This document shows positions 37,317 to 44,304 of a stretch of DNA of 44,304 bases, one piece after another. The DNA lies in NCBI GenBank assembly GCA_021830925.1, contig JAKBNS010000183.1:1-44304 (forward strand), written 5' to 3'. Made by a program: the position numbers and the translations under genes. This DNA comes from Pseudomonadota bacterium. Lineage in GTDB: Bacteria; Pseudomonadota; Gammaproteobacteria; Burkholderiales; Burkholderiaceae_C. The notes under the pieces were generated by a model. That model saw only the letters and a list, made by a program, of their open reading frames with translations, did not search any database and had not been told where the DNA came from. Position 1 is the stretch's first letter; every line of letters begins with the position of its first letter.

Positions 37317-38807
37317 TCAGAGGGCCGCCGGCGCGCGCCGGTGCCAGTCGGTTGCGCGCTGCAGCTGGTGGGCGGCATGCAGCAGCCGCGCCTCGCCGAA
37401 ATGCGGCGCCACCAGTTGCAGGCCCACGGGGCGCCGCGCGTGCTCGCCCCGGCCGAAACCCGCCGGCACGCTCATCGCCGGAAGTCCGGCCAGGCTGGCC
37501 GGCAGCGTGTGCACGTCGGCCAGGTAATTGGCCAGCGGATCGGCCTTCTCGCCCAGGTCCCAGGCCACCGTGGGAGCCACCGGGCCGGCGATCAGGTCGC
37601 AGGATTCGAAGGCGCGCAGGAAATCCTGCGCGATCAGGCGCCGGATCTTCTGCGCCTGCAGGTAATAGGCGTCGTAGTAGCCATGCGACAGCACGTAGGT
37701 GCCGATCAGGATGCGCCGCTTCACCTCCGCCCCGAAGCCCTCGGCGCGGCTGTTGGCGTACATCTCCGCCAGGTCCGCGTACTGCTCGGCGCGGTGGCCG
37801 TAGCGCACGCCGTCGAAACGGGACAGGTTGCTCGAGGCTTCGGCCGGCGCCAGGATGTAGTAGGCCGCGACGGACAGCTCGCTGCGCGGAAGTTCGATGT
37901 CCACCAGCTGCGCGCCCAGGCCGCGCAGCTGCGCCAGCGCCTCGCGCACCGCCTGCTCGACCTCGTCGGCCAGGCCCTGCGCGAACCACTCGCGCGGCAG
38001 CCCGATGCGCAACCCGGCCAGCGGCCGCGCGGCGTCGGCGCCCTCGCGCGGCGCGTCCAGCGCGGCCGTGTAGTCGGGCACCGCGTGGCGCACGCTGGTG
38101 GAATCGCGCTCATCGAAACCGGCCATCGCGCCCAGCAGCATCGCGCAGTCCCAGGCGCTGCGCGCCATCGCCCCCGCCTGGTCGAGGCTGGAGGCATAGG
38201 CGATCATGCCGTAACGCGAGCACACACCATAGGTGGGCTTGATGCCGGTGATGCCGCACATGGCGGCCGGCTGGCGAATCGAGCCGCCGGTGTCGGTGCC
38301 GGTCGCGGCCGGCACCAGGCGCGCGGCCACCGCGGCGGCCGAGCCGCCCGAGGAACCGCCGGGCACCGCGCGGGGATCCCAGGGGTTGCGCACCGCGCCG
38401 TGGGCCGAGTTCTCGTTGGCCGAGCCCATCGCGAACTCGTCCATGTTGGTCTTGCCAAGGCACACCGCGCCGGCCTCGCGCAGGCGCGCCACCACGGTGG
38501 CGTCGAAGGGGCTGCGGTAGCCGGCCAGCATGCGCGAGCCGGCGGTGGTGGGCATGTCGCGGGTCACGAACACGTCCTTGTGCGCCAGCGGCAGGCCCAG
38601 CAGCGGCGCCAGCGAGCCCGCGGCGCGCGCCGCGTCGGCCGCGCGCGCGGCCGCCAGCGCGCCGTCGGCGTCGACGTGCACGAAGCTGCCCAGATCCGCG
38701 TGGCGCTCGATGCGCGCCAGGTGCTCGCGCACCAGTTCCTCGCTGGACGCGGTTCCGTCGCGCAGCGCCTGGGCCTGGACGCGCAGGTCCTCGTCCGCCA
38801 TGTTCAT
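37317..38807 (-). CDS. gatA: Asp-tRNA(Asn)/Glu-tRNA(Gln) amidotransferase subunit A
   Basis: GatA hydrolyses glutamine to feed ammonia to GatB. The 496-residue amidase-signature protein has the full Ser-cisSer-Lys triad: Lys77 in LAHKD, Ser152 in [14 protein letters not shown] and nucleophile Ser176 in [31 protein letters not shown] and [23 protein letters not shown] are typical. Two ATG codons (38807 and 38801) begin the protein. GGAGG of the last 75-base repeat lies seven to eight bases before 38807, which favours it. The frame remains open upstream through all repeats up to gatC, but nothing there resembles GatA. Confidence 0.96.
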   Translation of the reverse strand: MNMADEDLRVQAQALRDGTASSEELVREHLARIERHADLGSFVHVDADGALAAARAADAARAAGSLAPLLGLPLAHKDVFVTRDMPTTAGSRMLAGYRSPFDATVVARLREAGAVCLGKTNMDEFAMGSANENSAHGAVRNPWDPRAVPGGSSGGSAAAVAARLVPAATGTDTGGSIRQPAAMCGITGIKPTYGVCSRYGMIAYASSLDQAGAMARSAWDCAMLLGAMAGFDERDSTSVRHAVPDYTAALDAPREGADAARPLAGLRIGLPREWFAQGLADEVEQAVREALAQLRGLGAQLVDIELPRSELSVAAYYILAPAEASSNLSRFDGVRYGHRAEQYADLAEMYANSRAEGFGAEVKRRILIGTYVLSHGYYDAYYLQAQKIRRLIAQDFLRAFESCDLIAGPVAPTVAWDLGEKADPLANYLADVHTLPASLAGLPAMSVPAGFGRGEHARRPVGLQLVAPHFGEARLLHAAHQLQRATDWHRRAPAAL

Positions 38808-39180
38808 GGAACTGCCCTCCTCGCTACGCTCGACTCCCCGAGGGAGTGGAGCGCCGCTTCGGAGCGGCCGTGCGCGGCGCTCCGGACTGCCCTCCTCGCT
38901 ACGCTCGACTCCCCGAGGGAGTGGAGCGCCGCTTCGAAGCGGCCGTGCGCGGCGCTCCGGACTGCCCTCCTCGCTACGCTCGACTCCCCGAGGGAGTGGA
39001 GCGCCGCTTCGGAGCGGCCGTGCGCGGCGCTCCGGACTGCCCTCCTCGCTACGCTCGACTCCCCGAGGGAGTGGAGCGCCGCTTCGGAGCGGCCGTGCGC
39101 GGCGCTCCGGACTGCCCTCCTCGCTACGCTCGACTCCCCGAGGGAGTGGAGCGCCGCTTCGGAGCGGCCGTGCGCGGCGC
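38808..39180 (-). repeat. Five 75-bp tandem repeats filling the gatC-gatA gap
   Basis: The whole 373-base gap between the gatC stop and the gatA start is an array of five head-to-tail 75-base copies (about 38811-39181), with copy starts at 38811, 38886, 38961, 39036 and 39111. Copies are identical except for one G-to-A change at 38937. In the sense of transcription each copy reads GGAGCGCCGC...GCGGCGCTCC (a ten-base stem), ACTCCC-TCG-GGGAGT (a six-base stem) and GAGGAGGGCAGT, which contains a ribosome-binding site. The first transcribed copy starts in the gatC stop codon and the last ends as the gatA Shine-Dalgarno. The 75-base period equals 25 codons, so frames stay open across it. Confidence 0.95.
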
Positions 39181-40694
<1,514 letters not shown>

Positions 40695-40701
40695 GGCGCA
40701 A

Positions 40702-40717
40702 GCGGGGTCCTCCCCGC
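40702..40717 (+). other. Hairpin between mreB and mreC
   Basis: GCGGGG-TCCT-CCCCGC is a perfect six-base stem with a four-base loop in the 37-base gap. No T-run follows. It may be an mRNA stability or processing element that allows more MreB than MreC to be made, or a weak attenuator. Confidence 0.4.
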
Positions 40718-40731
40718 GCGCGCATCAAGCG

Positions 40732-41631
40732 ATGGCCTTCGCAACCCTGGAGCGCTCCCCGCCGCCGTTTTTCCGCCAGGGGCCATCGGCGGCCGCGCGC
40801 CTGGTGTTCTACGCCGCGCTGTCCTTGCTGGCCATGGCGCTGGACGCGCGCTGGCACCTGTTGCAGCCGCTGCGCCTGGGCATCGACGTGGCCGTCGCGC
40901 CGGCGGTGCAACTGGCGCGCAGCCCCATGCTGGCCTGGAACGCGCTGGCCGGCCACACCGAGTCCCTCGAACGGGCGCGCAGCGAACTGGCGCTGGCGCG
41001 CCAGCGCAACCTGGAACTGGCGCTGGCGGCGCAACGCGACGCCGACCTGCGGCGCCAGAACGAGCAGCTGCGCCAATTGCTGGATCTGCGCGCGACCGTG
41101 CCGGTGCACGCCACCGCCGCGCAGATCGTCGCGCAGGCGCGCGACCCCTTCTCGCGCAAGCTGCTGCTGGATCGCGGCGGCGCCGCCGGCGTCGAGCCGG
41201 GCTCGCCGGTCATCGACGCCCACGGCCTGCTCGGCCAGGTGACCATGCTTTCGCCGCTGGGCGCGCAGGTCACGCTGATCACCGACCGCGATTCGGCGGT
41301 GCCGGTGGAAGTCGCGCGCAACCAGGCTCGCGGCGTGCTGGTCGGCGATGCCGGCTCCACCGTCGGCGGGCTGCAGCTGCTTTGGCAGGCCAACGATGGC
41401 GACCTGCGTGCGGGCGACGTGCTGGTCACCAGCGGACTCGACGGGGTGTACCCGGCCGGCCTGGCGGTGGCGCGCATCACCAAGGTCACGCGCGAACCCG
41501 ATTCGGCCTTCGCGCGCGTGCTGTGCACGCCGCTGGCGCGGGTCGACGCCGGGCGCTACGTGCTCGTGCTCACCCCGCAGCGCCCGCTGGCGCCGGCGCC
41601 GAAGGCGCCGACGCCGGCGCACCGGCGATGA
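40732..41631 (+). CDS. mreC: Rod shape-determining protein MreC
   Basis: MreC is a bitopic inner-membrane protein whose periplasmic part activates PBP2/RodA. The 299-residue product has a short cytoplasmic head starting with the conserved PPPFFRQGPSAAARLVFY, one membrane helix, a coiled coil (about residues 75-120, ERARSELALARQRNLELAL) and the beta-rich domain with ARDPFSRKLLLDRGGAAGVEPGSPVI, GLLGQV and DLRAGDVLVTSGLDGVYPAGLAVARI. The tail is a short Pro/Ala-rich stretch. It follows mreB by 37 bases. Confidence 0.96.
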   Translation: MAFATLERSPPPFFRQGPSAAARLVFYAALSLLAMALDARWHLLQPLRLGIDVAVAPAVQLARSPMLAWNALAGHTESLERARSELALARQRNLELALAAQRDADLRRQNEQLRQLLDLRATVPVHATAAQIVAQARDPFSRKLLLDRGGAAGVEPGSPVIDAHGLLGQVTMLSPLGAQVTLITDRDSAVPVEVARNQARGVLVGDAGSTVGGLQLLWQANDGDLRAGDVLVTSGLDGVYPAGLAVARITKVTREPDSAFARVLCTPLARVDAGRYVLVLTPQRPLAPAPKAPTPAHRR

Positions 41632-41653
41632 GCGCCACTGCAAGGGCCGGGGC

Positions 41654-42208
41654 ATGAATTCCCTGCGCGGATCCCGGTCTTCGTCGGCCGAAGGCCCCTC
41701 GCGCGGCGAGGTGCTGCTGCTGGCGGCACGCCCCTGGTTCGTCTGGGTCACGCTGGTCGCCGCGCTGGTGCTCGAGTTCGTGCCGGTGGGTCGCCGCCCC
41801 TGGCTGCCCGACCTGCTGGCCATGACCCTGGTGTTCTGGGTGGTGCACCAGCCTCGTCGCGTTGGGATCGGCGTCGCCTTCGTGTTCGGCCTGCTGGTCG
41901 ACGCCCAGCATGCGGCGCTGCTGGGCGAGCACGCGCTGGCCTACAGCCTGCTGGCCTTCTTCGCCGTCATGCTGCACCGGCGCCTGCTGTGGTTCTCGCT
42001 GCCCCAGCAGGCACTGCAGATCCTGCCCCTGTTCGCGGCCGCGCGCCTGCTGGAGTTCCTCGTGGCGATGATGGCCGGCGGCTCGCCGCCGGGCCTGAGC
42101 TACGCGCTGGCACCGCTGCTGCAGGCGGCGCTGTGGCCGCTGCTGAGCTGGCTGCTGCTGGCGCCGCAGCGGCGCGCACCGTTGCACGACGAGAATCGAC
42201 CCCTGTGA
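41654..42208 (+). CDS. mreD: Rod shape-determining protein MreD
   Basis: MreD is a small polytopic membrane component of the elongasome. The 184-residue product has a hydrophilic head of about 20 residues, then about five helices, with PWLPDLLAMTLVFWVVHQP and GIGVAFVFGLLVDAQHAALLGEHALAYSLLAFFA, the conserved MreD core. The start is the ATG at 41654, 22 bases after mreC; the frame is open earlier only through mreC out of phase. Its TGA overlaps the GTG start of mrdA. Confidence 0.93.
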   Translation: MNSLRGSRSSSAEGPSRGEVLLLAARPWFVWVTLVAALVLEFVPVGRRPWLPDLLAMTLVFWVVHQPRRVGIGVAFVFGLLVDAQHAALLGEHALAYSLLAFFAVMLHRRLLWFSLPQQALQILPLFAAARLLEFLVAMMAGGSPPGLSYALAPLLQAALWPLLSWLLLAPQRRAPLHDENRPL

Positions 42209-44304
42209 ACAGCCCGGAATTGAAAAACGTCGGGCGCGAGTTGCTGCGCTTCCGGCGCCGGCTGCTGCTTGCCGTGGCCGGCGTCGTGCTGGCCTTCGGG
42301 CTGCTCGTCGGGCGCTGGCTGTGGCTGCAGGTGCTGCGCCACCGGCAATATTCGCTGCAGGCGCGCGACAACCGCGTGGCCATCGTGCCGGTACAGCCGT
42401 CGCGGGGACTGATCGTCGATCGCAACGGCATCGTGCTGGCCGACAACTTCGCCGCCTACACGCTGGAGATCACGCCCAGCAAGACGGCGGGGCTGGCCGC
42501 CACCATCGCCGCGCTGCGCGCGGTGGTGGCGATTTCGCCCCACGACGAGCGCCGCTTCCACGCGCTGCTGGGGCAAAGCCGCAGCTTCGAATCCATCCCC
42601 ATCCGCAGCCGGCTGAGCGACGCCGAGGTGGCGCGCTTCGTCGCCCAGCGCTTTCGCTTTCCCGGCGTGGAAGTGCATGCCCGGCTGTTCCGCTCCTACC
42701 CGCTGGGATCGCTGGCCTGCCACGCCATCGGCATGGTCGGGCGCATCAGCCCGGGCGAACTGCAGCAACTGCAGGACTCGGGCCAGGCCGCGAACTACCA
42801 GGGGGCCGACCACATCGGCAAGACCGGCGTGGAACTGGGCTGGGAGAGCCAGTTGCACGGCACCATCGGCTTCGACGAGGTGGAGGTCAACGTCGCGGGC
42901 AAGCCGGTGCGCAAGCTGCGCAGCAAGCCGCCGGTGCCCGGCAGCACCCTGGTGCTGTCGCTGGACGCGCGCATGCAGAAACTGGCCGAGGATCTGTACG
43001 GCGACCGCAGCGGCGCCTGCGTGGCGATGGATCCGCGCACGGGCGAGGTGCTGGTGATGGCCTCGATGCCCACCTTCGACCCCAATCTGTTCGTCGAGGG
43101 CATCGATCCGCAGAACTGGAACCAGCTCAACACCGATCCGCGCCGCCCGCTGCTCGATCGGGTGCTGCGCGGCACCTTCCCGCCCGGCTCCACCTACAAG
43201 CCCTACCTGGCGGTCGGCGCGCTCACCCTCGGCCTGCGCACGGCAACTTATACGCTGAACGATCCGGGCTTTTTCATGCTCGGACACCACAAGTTCCGCG
43301 ACGACGTGCCCGGCGGCCACGGCAAGGTGGACATGCACAAGGCCATCGAGGTCTCCTGCGACACCTATTTCTACATGGTGGCCAACGACTGGGGGGTCGA
43401 CGGCATCCACGACTGGACGCGCCGCTTCGGCTTCGGCCAGTTGACCGGCGTGGACCTGCCCGGCGAGGCGCGCGGCATCCTGCCGTCCAAGGCGTGGAAA
43501 AAGCGCGCCTACAAGACTCCGGCGCTGCAGCGCTGGTACGCCGGCGAAACCGTCAGCCTGGGCATCGGCCAGGGCTACAACAGTTTCACCCCCATGCAGA
43601 TGGCCAACGCGCTGGCCACGATGGCCAACGGCGGCACGCGTTACAAGCCCCGCGTGGTGCGCATGGTGGAGGACATGACCACGCATCGCTTCGTGGCCAC
43701 CCCCGCGGAAGTCGCCGAGCGCCTGCATCTGAACGCCGCCGACTGGCAGGTGGTGCACGACGGCATGGTGGCCGTGACCTCCAGCAAGCAGGGCACGGCC
43801 CGCGCGGTGTTCCAGGACGCGCCCTATACCAGCGCGGGCAAGACCGGCACGGCGCAGGTGTTCACCGTCGGCCAGCACCAGCGCTACGACGCCGCCGACC
43901 TCGCGCGCCACCTGCTCGATCACGCGCTGTTCACCGTGTGGGCGCCCGCCGACAACCCCACCATCTGCGTGGCGCTGATCGTCGAGCACGCGGGCTGGGG
44001 CGCCAGTGCCGCCGCGCCGATCGCACGCAAGCTGCTCGACTACCACCTGCTGGGCCAGTTGCCCAGCGACGCGCAAATCCAGAAGATATCCGGGCGCAAG
44101 CCCACCCCGCTGCCTTTTCGCTATGCCGGCGCGCGCGACGGCCTGCCGCCGGTGCCGGGCGCGCATGCCCGGCCGCCTGCGCCCGGGGCGTCCGCGGCCG
44201 CCGAGGCCTCGAGCACGGCGCTCCCTCCGGTGCGCCCCTGGCCCGCGCCGACGCCTGCGGGCGCACCGTCGGCGCCACGCGCGGGCAACGCCGACGCGCG
44301 CGCC
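42205..44304 (+). CDS. mrdA: Penicillin-binding protein 2 (MrdA), partial at 3' end
   Basis: MrdA is the elongation-specific peptidoglycan transpeptidase. A GTG at 42205 overlaps the mreD stop (GTGA). The frame is open to the window edge, giving 700 residues without a stop. It has one N-terminal membrane helix (LLLAVAGVVLAFGLLVGRWLWLQVL), the pedestal domain (QPSRGLIVDRNGIVLADN, GADHIGKTGVELGWE) and the transpeptidase domain with SxxK at Ser329-Lys332 in PPGSTYKP, the SxN position as SCD in EVSCDTYFY, and KTG at 546 in SAGKTGTAQVF. After residue about 625 a Pro/Ala-rich tail begins (KPTPLPFRY onward) that is longer than in E. coli PBP2, which has 633 residues. The stop lies outside. Confidence 0.95.
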   Translation, partial: MNSPELKNVGRELLRFRRRLLLAVAGVVLAFGLLVGRWLWLQVLRHRQYSLQARDNRVAIVPVQPSRGLIVDRNGIVLADNFAAYTLEITPSKTAGLAATIAALRAVVAISPHDERRFHALLGQSRSFESIPIRSRLSDAEVARFVAQRFRFPGVEVHARLFRSYPLGSLACHAIGMVGRISPGELQQLQDSGQAANYQGADHIGKTGVELGWESQLHGTIGFDEVEVNVAGKPVRKLRSKPPVPGSTLVLSLDARMQKLAEDLYGDRSGACVAMDPRTGEVLVMASMPTFDPNLFVEGIDPQNWNQLNTDPRRPLLDRVLRGTFPPGSTYKPYLAVGALTLGLRTATYTLNDPGFFMLGHHKFRDDVPGGHGKVDMHKAIEVSCDTYFYMVANDWGVDGIHDWTRRFGFGQLTGVDLPGEARGILPSKAWKKRAYKTPALQRWYAGETVSLGIGQGYNSFTPMQMANALATMANGGTRYKPRVVRMVEDMTTHRFVATPAEVAERLHLNAADWQVVHDGMVAVTSSKQGTARAVFQDAPYTSAGKTGTAQVFTVGQHQRYDAADLARHLLDHALFTVWAPADNPTICVALIVEHAGWGASAAAPIARKLLDYHLLGQLPSDAQIQKISGRKPTPLPFRYAGARDGLPPVPGAHARPPAPGASAAAEASSTALPPVRPWPAPTPAGAPSAPRAGNADARA

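Noticed and set aside
38808-39180. CRISPR array
   Set aside because: The copies are contiguous 75-base tandem units with no unique spacers and no cas genes nearby.
38808-39180. N-terminal extension of GatA read through the repeats
   Set aside because: The frame is open but lacks a start codon with a ribosome-binding site, and GatA proteins begin at the [10 protein letters not shown] region.

Overview
The window is very GC-rich chromosomal DNA with dense, mostly intact genes. The right end carries gatCAB divergent from mreBCD-mrdA, flanked by xth and a DUF4124-type gene. That neighbourhood, the dgdA/dgdR pair very like that of Burkholderia cepacia, and the CCCCCTCGGGGGG-type intergenic repeats all point to a betaproteobacterium of the order Burkholderiales. 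I cannot name the genus. I saw no rRNA, tRNA, insertion sequence, prophage or CRISPR array.

Left part (1-10.2 kb): a truncated alpha/beta hydrolase and a leaderless family 3 solute-binding protein on the minus strand, then a BrnT/BrnA toxin-antitoxin pair behind a palindrome-rich, locally AT-rich promoter. Two MFS transporters follow and lead into a dialkylglycine decarboxylase (dgdA) with its divergent LysR regulator (dgdR). Next come a DHA2-type MFS exporter, a phosphinothricin-type N-acetyltransferase and an AlkA DNA glycosylase.

Middle (10.2-25.5 kb): the cytochrome bd oxidase operon cydA-cydB-cydX faces its assembly ABC exporter cydD-cydC. The two operons converge on a tandem repeat element. 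A 1229-residue membrane sensor follows (periplasmic binding domain, four PAS, degenerate GGDEF, intact EAL). After it come an Lrp/AsnC regulator and, divergent from it, a fused indolepyruvate ferredoxin oxidoreductase.

Region 25.5-35 kb is the least ordinary part. A tight minus-strand run reads SDR, asparagine-synthase-type amidotransferase, AMP-forming acyl ligase, stand-alone acyl carrier protein, NAD-synthase-type amide synthetase, PrmC/HemK-like methyltransferase and a double-GNAT acyltransferase. An EamA exporter and exonuclease III lie just upstream. The set has the logic of a carrier-protein or carboxamide biosynthetic pathway. Two of its enzymes have lost the hallmark catalytic residues of their families (SDR YxxxK, PrmC NPPY), which suggests specialised chemistry. 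I do not know the product.

Right part (35-44.3 kb): a secreted coiled-coil protein, then gatB, gatA and gatC for the tRNA amidotransferase. The space between gatC and gatA consists of five 75-bp tandem repeats, and the last copy supplies the gatA ribosome-binding site. The window ends in the cell-shape operon mreB-mreC-mreD-mrdA, with mrdA running off the edge.
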